From NCBI RefSeq assembly GCF_007859915.1, contig NZ_SJPM01000002.1, forward strand, positions 685,919 through 749,918: a stretch of 64,000 nt of DNA. Direction: 5' to 3'. This stretch comes from Neorhodopirellula pilleata (GTDB lineage: Bacteria; Planctomycetota; Planctomycetia; Pirellulales; Pirellulaceae). The position numbers and the translations under genes are program-made. A model generated the notes under the pieces. That model saw only the letters and a program-made list of their open reading frames with translations. It was not told the origin of the DNA and did no database searches. Positions 43,348 through 51,232 of the stretch are shown one piece after another. Numbering within the stretch: the stretch's first letter is position 1; every line of letters begins with the position of its first letter.

Positions 43348-45795
43348 CTAGAACAACGGCATCGCTTCACCCTCGTCGTCATTCTCGCCCTCGATCTGCC
43401 AAGGGGTCCAAAGGATTGTAGGATCGTTGACCTTTAGATCACTTTTCCGTGGCGGGATTTGGGTGATCTCCAGCTCGAAATTCTCTGATTCGTATTGCCG
43501 CGTCAAGTCGTTAATCTCTGCTTCGAGCCGCGCGTTCAAGTCATCCATGTCCACACGAAGTTGCTCTAACGCTTGTTCGGCTCGCTTGACATCCCCGCGT
43601 TGTTGGGCCGCACGGGTCGCCCCACGGGCGGCAGTCGACATTTTCGAAACGTTCGTGCGGCTGGCCACTTTCCGGCCCATGAAGGCGCCTATCAAAGACG
43701 AACCGAAGTCCATCAACGACGTCATTTTTGCGGAGTCGTATTCCTCGGATTCCTTTGCGACACGTTCTTCAGCGGTACGAATCTTCTGTTCGAGAGACTT
43801 CATTAACTTGAGATACTTCAGACGCAGTTTTTCGATCTCGGTATCACGATGCTCTCGGGCGGCTTGTTGAAAATGCAACCTCGCTTCGACTTCGTTGAGT
43901 CCGGCAGGTGCAAACTTTTTCAACACCGGACTTTGGAAAAGATCCATTTGATGGTGTCGATAAAGAAATTCCTTGAACTGCTTTTGAATCGCTTTGACGT
44001 TCGCAACGCCACGTAGTTCGTCTGGCAGGTCGGTGAACTCAAAGGTGTCGTCGGGTTGATCGGTCCAATCTGTGTCTGGATCGATCTCAACACTCGATTC
44101 CCATAAGTCCTTGGGAACGCCGTTGCCGCATTTGAGAAGGTGTTTGACATCGACCCAGCTATCGACGCCGGCACTGCTTCGGACAAAATGCAGAGTCCCC
44201 TCACCGAGCATGGCGGGCCGGTAAATCCGCCGGCCTTGGCCACGAACGTATCGACTCGGCGACACGAAAGCTTCGGCGACACCCTGAGGAAGGATCGGCC
44301 GCGTCGGCGTGGCGGCGGCTTTGCCGACAGATTCCTTTTGGTTGTCGCGGTCGGCCGCCAGAGCCGCTTTGCGATCGGACATCAAGTCCGCGATTTGGTC
44401 ACGGGCGAGCGGTCCGGCCAAAAACGACATCGCCCAGCGAGTTTGAAAAACGCTCGGTCCGTCGTCATGAACGTTGTTCATCAAGAACACGCGGCTACCC
44501 AGTGAAGCGAGCATCCGCTCCATCTCGCCCCGGTCGAACGGCTTACCCGATTGGACGGAGGCTCCCTCGAGCCCTTCAAGAACCCGGGCTTTGTCCCGCT
44601 CGGTTTGCAAGCGGCCCAAGAACCACGTGCCGATGTTCGACAAACCTTTGTAGTCCAAGTCGACCGGGTTTTGCGTTGCCAATGTCACCCCGAGCCCGAA
44701 CGCGCGGGCTTGCTTGAGCAGCGTTAGCATCGGTGGCTTTGAAGGCGGGTTGGCTACCGGCGGGAAGTAACCGGCGACTTCGTCCATGTAAAGCAACGCA
44801 CGCAACGAACTGGTGCCCGATTGCGTGCGCATCCACGCGAGGACTTCGTTGAGCAAGATCGTGACGAAAAACATCCGTTCGGAATCACTCAGGTGGGCGA
44901 TCGAGATGATCGACAACCGTGGCTTCCCTTCAGGTGTGTGCAACAGTTTCTTGATCGATAACGACTCGCCTTCAAGCCAAGTCGAAAATGCCGGCGAAGC
45001 GAGCAAGTTATTCAGCGTCATGGCCAGCTTGCCACGATCAGCCGAAGACATGAACGAGTCAAGGTCGAGCACGCCGACGCGGGTGATCGGCGGCGATGTG
45101 ATCAAACCAATTAAGTCGCCCACCGAAACGTTGCGCCCGCCCCGCCAACAGTGGTCTAAAATCGAACTAATCAGAATGTGTTCACGGGAAAGCAGTGGGT
45201 CGGCTTCCATCCCCAAAAGCGTCAACAATCCCGACGCCGCCCCGGTCACCCGCTCGCGCATCGCGTCGGCATCATTGATCAGTTCAGCGGGCGGGGCATC
45301 GAAACTCTTGAGCACCGTCAACGGCAGCCCGGTGTTGCTGCCAGGTGTGTAAATGACGACATCGGCGGCGTCTTTGAATCGTTGAACCCGCTCGGGCGTT
45401 TGCCCCCACGACGCCAAGCCTTCTTTCCATTTTTTGGCCGTCGACTCGGCAAATTGGTCCAAGTCCATGCCTTTGCGGGACGCCTCGCCGGCTTCCAGCC
45501 ACGGTTTGAAGTCCTCCGCCTGCAGGTTGGGAAACGCCAGCATCAGGTTCGTCAGATCGCCTTTCGGATCGATGCAGATCGCCGGAATCCCGTCGATCGC
45601 GGCTTCCTCGAGCAGCGACAGGCACAACCCCGTCTTGCCGCTGCCGGTCATCCCGACGCACATCGCGTGCGTGCATAAATCCTTGGCGTCGTACATCAAC
45701 AAGTCGTCGAGCAACTTGCCTTCGGCGAGGTCGTAGTGACGGCCCAAATAAAACGACGCGAGCTTTTCGAAAACGTCAGGTGAAGGTGCGGTCAT
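43348..45795 (-). CDS. HerA-like ATP-binding protein
   Basis: The 815-aa P-loop ATPase is of the HerA/FtsK-like (DUF87/DUF853) type. Walker A is MTGSGKTGLCLSLLEEA (about residues 49-65), followed by ICIDPKGDLTNLML, and Walker B is RALLYMDEVAGYFPP near residue 335. An arginine/sensor region is in ATQNPVDLDYKGLSNIGTWFLGRL. The C-terminal third has a long coiled coil (about 630-790, Glu/Lys/Gln-rich with an internal Gly/Ala-rich stretch). The usual partner NurA is not adjacent. Its DNA or protein substrate is unknown. It is a single gene, divergent from purine nucleoside phosphorylase, with 184 bp between. Confidence 0.88.
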   Translation of the reverse strand: MTAPSPDVFEKLASFYLGRHYDLAEGKLLDDLLMYDAKDLCTHAMCVGMTGSGKTGLCLSLLEEAAIDGIPAICIDPKGDLTNLMLAFPNLQAEDFKPWLEAGEASRKGMDLDQFAESTAKKWKEGLASWGQTPERVQRFKDAADVVIYTPGSNTGLPLTVLKSFDAPPAELINDADAMRERVTGAASGLLTLLGMEADPLLSREHILISSILDHCWRGGRNVSVGDLIGLITSPPITRVGVLDLDSFMSSADRGKLAMTLNNLLASPAFSTWLEGESLSIKKLLHTPEGKPRLSIISIAHLSDSERMFFVTILLNEVLAWMRTQSGTSSLRALLYMDEVAGYFPPVANPPSKPPMLTLLKQARAFGLGVTLATQNPVDLDYKGLSNIGTWFLGRLQTERDKARVLEGLEGASVQSGKPFDRGEMERMLASLGSRVFLMNNVHDDGPSVFQTRWAMSFLAGPLARDQIADLMSDRKAALAADRDNQKESVGKAAATPTRPILPQGVAEAFVSPSRYVRGQGRRIYRPAMLGEGTLHFVRSSAGVDSWVDVKHLLKCGNGVPKDLWESSVEIDPDTDWTDQPDDTFEFTDLPDELRGVANVKAIQKQFKEFLYRHHQMDLFQSPVLKKFAPAGLNEVEARLHFQQAAREHRDTEIEKLRLKYLKLMKSLEQKIRTAEERVAKESEEYDSAKMTSLMDFGSSLIGAFMGRKVASRTNVSKMSTAARGATRAAQQRGDVKRAEQALEQLRVDMDDLNARLEAEINDLTRQYESENFELEITQIPPRKSDLKVNDPTILWTPWQIEGENDDEGEAMPLF

Positions 45796-45979
45796 GGCGG
45801 TGTGGCGAATACAGGGAATAAAGCGAAGAGAATCGAATCGGAAGCGACAGAAATTTCAATCGGCGGGTCCGCTTCAAAGCATCGGTCCAGTAACATACAA
45901 CGTTTGGGGAAACAGTTGGACACCGCCCCGTTTTTAGCCCAGTATTCCGAAACCCATTTTCCTTCACGCCGCCACGTTC

Positions 45980-46819
45980 ATGCTCGAACTTCACGACAAA
46001 ATCCAAGCCGCCTGTGCGTTCATTCGCCAACATTCTGACATCAAGCCGCAGGCTGGCATCATCCTCGGCACCGGCCTGGGGGGACTCGTCGGCGACATCG
46101 ATGTCGACGCCACGCTCGCGTACGGCGACATTCCCGGCTTCCTCACCTCCACCGCGACCGGGCACGCCGGACGGTTGGTGATCGGCAAAATCGGCGGCGT
46201 CCCCGTGATGGCGATGGAAGGCCGTTTTCACTTTTACGAAGGCTACGACCTCAAAGACATCACATTGCCGGTACGCGTTTTCAAGGAACTCGGCGCGGAA
46301 CTGCTGATCGTCTCGAACGCCTGCGGTGGCTTGAACCCCTACTTCCAAAACGGGGACATCATGGTCATCGAAGATCAAATCAACTTGATGGGTGGCAACC
46401 CCTTGATCGGGATCAATGACGATCGGTTGGGCCCACGGTTTCCCGACATGTGCGAGCCGTACGACCAACAATGGATCGATCGTACAATCGCCGTCGCCCG
46501 TCGCGCCGGCATTCATCCCCACAAAGGCGTGTTCGTGGCGGTCGCCGGACCGTGCCTGGAAACGCGAGCCGAATACCGATTCCTCCGCCAAGCAGGAGCG
46601 GATGTGGTCGGAATGAGTACCGTGCCCGAAACAATCGTGGCGATTCACTGTGGCCTGAAGGTCGTCGGACTGAGTGTGATCACCGACATGTGTTTACCCG
46701 ACGCGTTGAAGCCCGCCAACGTGGCCGAAATCATCGCGACGGCCAACGAAGCCGAACCAAAACTCCGCGCGATCGTCCGGGGTATCGTCGGCGAATTAGG
46801 AACAACGCGAATCGCTTAG
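45980..46819 (+). CDS. punA: purine nucleoside phosphorylase (type I, trimeric)
   Basis: The enzyme splits purine nucleosides with phosphate in salvage, in the cytosol. The 279-aa sequence shows the phosphate-binding start [10 protein letters not shown] (residues about 27-36), [55 protein letters not shown] and [26 protein letters not shown]. It is therefore the low-molecular-mass trimeric class rather than the hexameric DeoD type. A repeat element separates its stop from trpS by 107 bp. A 290-aa antisense frame over it is a shadow. Confidence 0.95.
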   Translation: MLELHDKIQAACAFIRQHSDIKPQAGIILGTGLGGLVGDIDVDATLAYGDIPGFLTSTATGHAGRLVIGKIGGVPVMAMEGRFHFYEGYDLKDITLPVRVFKELGAELLIVSNACGGLNPYFQNGDIMVIEDQINLMGGNPLIGINDDRLGPRFPDMCEPYDQQWIDRTIAVARRAGIHPHKGVFVAVAGPCLETRAEYRFLRQAGADVVGMSTVPETIVAIHCGLKVVGLSVITDMCLPDALKPANVAEIIATANEAEPKLRAIVRGIVGELGTTRIA

Positions 46820-46853
46820 AGACTAGATGGATCGCGTCGGTACGTGGATCACT

Positions 46854-46926
46854 GCCGGGTCTCCGCCGAAGCGGCTCCGACCCAGCCTACTTTTCAATCT
46901 TCAATCTTCAATCTTCAATCTTCAAC
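46854..46926. repeat. GCCGGGTCT...GACCCAGCC repeat with TTCAATC heptads, copy 2
   Basis: The 42-bp core resembles the copy at 32186. It is followed by four tandem TTCAATC heptads (46893-46920) and a partial fifth that ends exactly at the trpS start codon. There is consequently no Shine-Dalgarno sequence before trpS. Confidence 0.85.
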
Positions 46927-47889
46927 ATGCGTGTTCTCTCGGGTATCCAGCCGACCGGTCGACCTCACTGGGGCAACTATTTCGGCGCGATCCGGCAATA
47001 CATTGATCTGCAAGAAAACAACGACGGGTTTTATTTCATCGCCGACCTGCATGCGTTGACGACGGTTCGACACCCCGACCAGTTACGCCAAAACGTGATT
47101 GATACCGCATTGGACATGCTGGCACTCGGCCTTGATCCGAACAAAGCGACTTTGTTCGTCCAGTCTCAGATTCCCGAGGTCACTGAACTGACGTGGCTGC
47201 TCATGACGGGCACACCGATGGGACTGCTCGAACGTTGTCATGCGTACAAAGACAAAAAGGAAAAAGGCTTGTCCGCCGACGCGGGCTTGTTCACCTATCC
47301 GGTGCTGATGGCGGCGGACATCTTGGCATACGATTCACAAATCGTTCCCGTCGGTGCCGATCAAATCCAGCACATCGAAGTCTGTCGAGATCTTGTGGGT
47401 AGTTTTCACCACACGTTCGGTGAGACGTTCGTTCTGCCCAAGGCCAAGACGCTCGACGTCGGTGCGAAAGTGCCCGGCACGGACGGACAAAAAATGAGCA
47501 AGAGCTACGACAACACACTACCATTGTTCGGCGACGTCAAGAAAATCCGCAAGCAAATCATGCGGATCGTTACCGACTCGCGACCGATGGAAGACCCCAA
47601 AGAGCCCGAAGGGGACCATCTCTTTGAACTCTATCAATTGTTCGCCACGCCGGCCGAAGTCGAAGCGATGGCAGCGAAGTACCGGGCCGGCGGTTTCGGC
47701 TACGGCGAGATCAAGAAAGCGGTCGCCGAAGTCAGCGAAACCCACTTTGAAACGGCGCGAACCCGCCGGGACGAATTGGAAAAAGACCTCGACTCGGTCC
47801 GCGATATCCTCGATGCCGGTGCCAAACGGGCTCGAGAGGTGGCGGCGGCCGTCGTCGATCGGGCTCGTACCGCGTGCGGATTACGGTAA
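46927..47889 (+). CDS. trpS: tryptophanyl-tRNA synthetase
   Basis: This class I aminoacyl-tRNA synthetase charges tRNA-Trp. The 320-aa protein has the HIGH-equivalent [13 protein letters not shown] (residues 9-21) and the KMSKS loop in [16 protein letters not shown] near residue 187. It also has [30 protein letters not shown], diagnostic for TrpRS. I use the ATG at 46927, where the protein family begins; the frame is open further upstream only because it crosses punA in another frame. The heptad repeat abuts the start codon. acpS follows after 4 bp. Confidence 0.96.
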   Translation: MRVLSGIQPTGRPHWGNYFGAIRQYIDLQENNDGFYFIADLHALTTVRHPDQLRQNVIDTALDMLALGLDPNKATLFVQSQIPEVTELTWLLMTGTPMGLLERCHAYKDKKEKGLSADAGLFTYPVLMAADILAYDSQIVPVGADQIQHIEVCRDLVGSFHHTFGETFVLPKAKTLDVGAKVPGTDGQKMSKSYDNTLPLFGDVKKIRKQIMRIVTDSRPMEDPKEPEGDHLFELYQLFATPAEVEAMAAKYRAGGFGYGEIKKAVAEVSETHFETARTRRDELEKDLDSVRDILDAGAKRAREVAAAVVDRARTACGLR

Positions 47890-47893
47890 CATC

Positions 47894-48274
47894 ATGGCGA
47901 TCGTGGCAGTCGGCACCGAGATCGTCCAATGTGCCCGAATCGGACAAATGATCCAACAACACGGCGAACAATTCCTCGAACGCGTCTACACCGCCGCCGA
48001 GATCGACCACTGCGCCCAACTCCCCGACGCGACAGGACACTTCGCCCGCCGCTGGGCCGCCAAGCAAGCCGTCTTCAAAGCCTTACGATGTCAACGGCGT
48101 GGGGTCAGTTGGACGGACATCGAAATCCAAACCCGCCCCGGTGAACGCCCCACCATTTCACTCGGCGGAGTCGCCAGCGAACTCGCCGACGACGCCGGCG
48201 TCGACACCATTCACCTAAGCCTAGGCGGATGCCGAACCCAAGCCATCGCCTACGTCATCTTGTGGCAGGATTGA
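47894..48274 (+). CDS. acpS: holo-[acyl-carrier-protein] synthase, altered metal ligands
   Basis: This phosphopantetheinyl transferase transfers 4'-phosphopantetheine from CoA to acyl carrier protein. The 126-aa length and layout match AcpS: VGTEIVQCARI for GTDIVEIARI, and FARRWAAKQAVFKAL for FAKRFAVKEAAAKAF. The two Mg2+ ligands differ from E. coli: Asp9 is Glu9 and Glu58 is Gln58. The first change is conservative, the second is not. Other family positions (FARR, final LSLGGCRTQAIAYVI) hold. The start at 47894 is 4 bp after trpS. The stop falls inside the first unit of the heptad repeat at 48269. Confidence 0.85.
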   Translation: MAIVAVGTEIVQCARIGQMIQQHGEQFLERVYTAAEIDHCAQLPDATGHFARRWAAKQAVFKALRCQRRGVSWTDIEIQTRPGERPTISLGGVASELADDAGVDTIHLSLGGCRTQAIAYVILWQD

Positions 48275-48349
48275 CGATTGACGATTGAAGATTGAAGATT
48301 GAAGATTGAAGAGTAGGCTGGGTCGCAGTCGCTTCGACGGAGACCCGGC
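48269..48349. repeat. inverted copy 3 with six GATTGAM heptads
   Basis: Six tandem 7-bp units (GATTGAC twice, GATTGAA four times, 48269-48310) are followed by GAGTAGGCTGGGTC...GAGACCCGGC. This is the reverse complement of the element at 46854, so the trpS-acpS pair is bracketed by inverted copies. The first heptad contains the acpS stop codon. Confidence 0.85.
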
Positions 48350-48372
48350 TGCCAATCGCTAACTGCCAATCA

Positions 48373-48900
48373 CTAACCGCTAACTGCCACCAACATCACA
48401 ATCACTCGGGCTGCGATTGCTTCGCTGCGGCCGACTGCGTCGACGCCTTCGCCGGTTTTGGCTTTTAATCCAACGCACTGGATCGGGCATTCGATCATGT
48501 TGGCGATTTGTTCTCGCATCGAATCGATGTGAGGTGCCATCTTGGGACGCTCGGCCAAGATGACCGCGTCGACATTGTTAATCGAGTAACCGGATCGCTT
48601 CACCTTTTCCATCGCGGCGAGCACAAAGTCTCGGCTATCTCGATCGCGGTTTCGTTCGTCATCGTTGGGGAACAATCTCCCGATGTCACCTTGAGCAATC
48701 GCGCCGAGCAACGCATCGGTCAGCGCGTGCAAAACCACGTCGGCGTCACTATGACCGATCGCGTGAACGCCGCCTGCAGACGCATCCCCGATATAGATCC
48801 CGCCGATCCGAAGCGGGCCACCCGGGCCGAGTCGATGCGAATCGTAACCGAGCCCGACGCGAAACGGAGGCGCAGGAAACGGAGGCGAAGGCGAGCTCAT
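48373..48900 (-). CDS. ispF: 2-C-methyl-D-erythritol 2,4-cyclodiphosphate synthase
   Basis: This enzyme of the non-mevalonate isoprenoid pathway forms the cyclic diphosphate. The 175-aa protein has the zinc-binding GYDSHRL (residues 15-21), AIGHSDADVVLHALTDALLGA with the third ligand His, and DIGRLFPNDDE. The closing LKAKTGEGVDAVGRSEAIAA is the substrate-cytidine region. The length is slightly above the usual 157-160 aa because of a Pro-rich N-terminal leader (MSSPSPPFPAPP). The ATG overlaps the tatB-like stop by ATGA, placing it third in a tatA-tatB-ispF operon. Confidence 0.95.
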   Translation of the reverse strand: MSSPSPPFPAPPFRVGLGYDSHRLGPGGPLRIGGIYIGDASAGGVHAIGHSDADVVLHALTDALLGAIAQGDIGRLFPNDDERNRDRDSRDFVLAAMEKVKRSGYSINNVDAVILAERPKMAPHIDSMREQIANMIECPIQCVGLKAKTGEGVDAVGRSEAIAARVIVMLVAVSG

Positions 48901-49172
48901 TGGGGCGGCTTGAACTTCGGGGCGGACGGCTCAGGTGTTTCGTCAACCTCGTCGTGATAGGTTGTCTTGGTCGGCGATTTGTCTTCAATCGTCATCGCGC
49001 GACTGGCCTCCGCTTGAGCTTCACGAAATTGCTGTTGGACGTCGTGCAAACTACGTCGCAACTGCGCGTAGGTTGAACCGAACTTCCGCGCAACGTCGGG
49101 AAGATTACCGCCGAACAAGACCACCGCAATGATGCCGATGACCGACAACTCAAAAGGACTCAGACCAAACAT
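48897..49172 (-). CDS. tatB: TatA/TatB-like twin-arginine translocase subunit
   Basis: The 91-aa single-span membrane protein has the Tat start MFGLSPFELSVIGIIAVVLFGGNLPDVARKFG. That gives a short N-terminal helix, a hinge (FGGNLP) and an amphipathic helix, then an acidic/Pro-rich tail. The Glu at position 8 is typical of TatB, so I prefer TatB, although the FGGNLPDVARKFG hinge is TatA-like. The start ATG at 49172 is one base after the TGA of the upstream tatA gene. The open frame up to 49262 lies inside tatA and is not used. No tatC is in the window. Confidence 0.8.
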   Translation of the reverse strand: MFGLSPFELSVIGIIAVVLFGGNLPDVARKFGSTYAQLRRSLHDVQQQFREAQAEASRAMTIEDKSPTKTTYHDEVDETPEPSAPKFKPPQ

Positions 49173-49173
49173 C

Positions 49174-49395
49174 TCAGACCTTTTCGGACTTGCTGGCCGC
49201 ATCGTCGTTGTCGTCGACGCTCTCGGCCATACCGCGTTTAAACTCATTGGCACTGCGGCCAAGGTTTCGCATCAAGCTTGGCAGCTTAGCACCACCGAAA
49301 AGCACCAACGCGATCAACAGAACGATCATCATTTCCGGAGCGCCAGGGAAACCGAAACCGAGCAACATAAGGGAAGCGAAAGTCATGGCAAACAT
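49174..49395 (-). CDS. tatA: TatA, twin-arginine translocase pore subunit
   Basis: The 73-aa protein has one membrane helix (PEMMIVLLIALVLFGGAKLPSLMRNLGRSANEFKRGM) with the TatA hinge FGGAKLP and an amphipathic helix, ending in an acidic tail. TatA oligomers form the transport path for folded proteins with RR signal peptides. ATG 49395 is used; GTG 49398 and ATG 49386 are alternatives. It heads a tatA-tatB-ispF operon. An 11-G run (C-run on the coding strand) lies 26-36 bp upstream of the start, where promoter or leader elements would be. Confidence 0.85.
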   Translation of the reverse strand: MFAMTFASLMLLGFGFPGAPEMMIVLLIALVLFGGAKLPSLMRNLGRSANEFKRGMAESVDDNDDAASKSEKV

Positions 49396-49413
49396 CACGA
49401 AATCTCACTAAAT

Positions 49414-49435
49414 GGAGGGAGGGGGGGGGGGAGGG
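49414..49435 (+). repeat. G-rich tract with 11-G homopolymer
   Basis: The pattern is GG-A-GGG-A-G(11)-A-GGG. It sits upstream of the minus-strand tatA gene. Such a tract can form a G-quadruplex and can change length by slippage; either could alter tatA expression. It could also be a sequencing or assembly weak point. Confidence 0.7.
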
Positions 49436-49648
49436 ACCGAAAAACAACCGACGAATCAAATCATGGGTCGCATCCGCGATAGCGTTAAGACGTCGGTTTC
49501 ACCAAGAGTGATCGGTGAAACAGCGTCCAGGCGGATGATTTCGGCGAAAGCGGGTAGATCGAAGGCGAACAGCCGACATCTCCAGAACCGAAGCACTAGT
49601 ATCCTAGTGATCGGATCGGAAAAGTCAAGTACTGGACTGGTCGCGGCC

Positions 49649-49705
49649 GTGGTGGCGACTTTCAGTCGCCAAGTCCTGAAACAGCGACTGAAAGCCGTCG
49701 CCACA
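49649..49705. repeat. GGCGACT hairpin doublet, copy 4
   Basis: GTGGT precedes GGCGACT-TTC-AGTCGCC (49654-49670). A second, imperfect hairpin follows (GCGACTGAAAGCCGTCGC, 49684-49701) and then CACAT. Same family as 3985, 17959 and 36778. Confidence 0.8.
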
Positions 49706-49746
49706 TGCAAACCCCAGGGCAACTGGCACCCAAAGCGTTCACCGTT

Positions 49747-51111
49747 TCACTTGGAAACACCTGTCACCTGGAAACAAACGTTTTCGGCGGCGGCGCCACC
49801 GCGTCCGTCGCGGACGATCGCAAACAGCCGGTAATTACCCGGCTGCGCAGGCGTCCGCAGGGTGACTTCATCGCCATCTTGTCCGATGATGCATTCTTCA
49901 AAAATGGGCGGGACGGGTTCCCGATCGCCACCCACGCTTGCGGCAGTGGATTCCGCTTGCACGATCCACTGCCAAGTCATCGAGTCCTCGTTCGGGTCGA
50001 CGGCAGGAAGCTTTGCTTTGACCAACACCCCCGGGGCAACGGTTGCGTTGACGAATTCACACTGGATCGGATCGACGCGTGGGCATCGATTGGTCGGCCA
50101 CTTACCCGTCCAGGCTCGGCTGATCGCGTCCACTTGCGGAAGTTTTTCGCCGGTCGGCAAGAACATGCCGTACCACGTCGACGTCTTCTCTTGTTTTTGC
50201 CCCCAAACAAAACAATAGCTTCCCAAACAGATCGCCTTGGCGTCTTCGATCAACATCGTTTGCGTGACGTAGTAACTCGCCGCCTTTTCACGACTCTTCG
50301 GTTCGATCGCCGCGCCCCATGACGTGGTGGGAACTTCCCAGTGTCCCGATGGGCCGAACTCAGTCAGCACGAACGGTTTCTTCCAACCGGCGGCTTGTAT
50401 CTCACTGGCGACGCTCGACGCGGCCGCATACGAATTGACCCCCAATATATCGACATTGGAATAGTCTTCTAATATGCCTTTGACCTTCACCGGGGACGAG
50501 CCGGCAATCACCGTCATGATCGGATGAGACTGGTCCTCTTCTCGGATGATCGAGGCGAGTTGATCGAGCTCCTTCCATATGTGGGGCGTCGGCTCGTTCG
50601 AGTCCGGGCCTTCCATCTCATTACCCAACCCCCACATCAACACGGCTGGATGGTCTTTGTATTTGCGAACCGCTTGTCGAACCGCCTCGCGCTGCTGGTC
50701 GAGTTGAACCGGATCGCGATAGTTAAAACCATGACGCTCGTGTCCGATCCATAGTCCCACGCACACCGTGATGCCGAGTGCCTCGCAGCGGTCGAGCAAC
50801 GCTACCCCATCGACTTGTTGCTCGAGCGACTCGATTCCCCAGGTCCGGATCGAATTGCCGCCATGTTCGACCAGAACATCAAGATGCTCGCTTCCTCCGG
50901 CTCCGTAGATGAAATACGGTTTGCCATCTCGCATCAACGTGTAGTGGCCGTCGTCGTTGAGCACGATCGTTGTCTCTACTGCGGACGTCGCCGCCGTTGT
51001 TTTCACAGCCACAGTCTGGTCCGCACGAGTGCAGGTGAGCGTCATACTTTCGAAAGAGACCATCAAGATGCCGACCAGCACCTTTGTTCGAATCGGAAGG
51101 CGGTGCAACAC
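49747..51111 (-). CDS. secreted glycoside hydrolase, GH2/GH-A TIM barrel type
   Basis: The protein has a (beta/alpha)8 barrel of clan GH-A. The acid/base Glu is in VLMWGLGNEMEG and the nucleophile Glu in KPFVLTEFGPSGHW, after the barrel start GGNSIRTWGIESLEQQVDG. A C-terminal beta-sandwich-like part (about 360-450) ends in AAENVCFQVTGVSK. The start is uncertain. The frame is open to 51402 but crosses the regulatory site at 51170-51197. GTG 51111, preceded by CAGG, gives a plausible signal peptide (HRLPIRTKVLVGILMVSFES), so I use it. It is divergent from a LacI regulator, its likely controller. The substrate is unknown; related GH2-type barrels act on beta-linked glycans. Confidence 0.8.
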   Translation of the reverse strand: MLHRLPIRTKVLVGILMVSFESMTLTCTRADQTVAVKTTAATSAVETTIVLNDDGHYTLMRDGKPYFIYGAGGSEHLDVLVEHGGNSIRTWGIESLEQQVDGVALLDRCEALGITVCVGLWIGHERHGFNYRDPVQLDQQREAVRQAVRKYKDHPAVLMWGLGNEMEGPDSNEPTPHIWKELDQLASIIREEDQSHPIMTVIAGSSPVKVKGILEDYSNVDILGVNSYAAASSVASEIQAAGWKKPFVLTEFGPSGHWEVPTTSWGAAIEPKSREKAASYYVTQTMLIEDAKAICLGSYCFVWGQKQEKTSTWYGMFLPTGEKLPQVDAISRAWTGKWPTNRCPRVDPIQCEFVNATVAPGVLVKAKLPAVDPNEDSMTWQWIVQAESTAASVGGDREPVPPIFEECIIGQDGDEVTLRTPAQPGNYRLFAIVRDGRGGAAAENVCFQVTGVSK

Positions 51112-51169
51112 TTGATCAACCTGAGGGGGAAAGTTGAAAGAAAAGGAGGAACGGTTTCCACTCTTGATA

Positions 51170-51197
51170 TTTTGTGCATAAAATTGCATTAATGCAA
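51170..51197. promoter_or_regulatory. probable LacI-family operator between GH and lacI genes
   Basis: The 19-bp string TTTTGTGCATAAAATTGCA (51170-51188) is identical to one at 52326-52344. It runs into the perfect 14-bp palindrome TTGCATTAATGCAA (51184-51197). The half-site spacing TGCA-N6-TGCA resembles operators of LacI-family proteins. It lies 35 bp before the lacI start and about 60 bp from the hydrolase start. Confidence 0.65.
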
Positions 51198-51232
51198 TCG
51201 GCAAACATCGCAAACGAGCAAGAAACTTCTCC

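Larger units (their letters stand above)
49396..49746. other. intergenic region with G11 tract and hairpin doublet
   Basis: No gene is seen. It holds the promoter region of tatA, the G-rich tract at 49414-49435 and the GGCGACT doublet at 49649-49705. The latter is 42 bp from the 3' end of the glycoside hydrolase gene. Confidence 0.5.

Noticed and set aside
45776..46648. 290-aa frame antisense to purine nucleoside phosphorylase
   Set aside because: Shadow of a well conserved enzyme.
46450..46926. long N-terminal extension of trpS
   Set aside because: It lies in another frame of punA and then in the heptad repeat; TrpRS begins at [11 protein letters not shown].
46893..46926. TTCAATC heptads as a CRISPR-like array
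   Set aside because: Units are 7 bp with no spacers; this is a simple tandem repeat.
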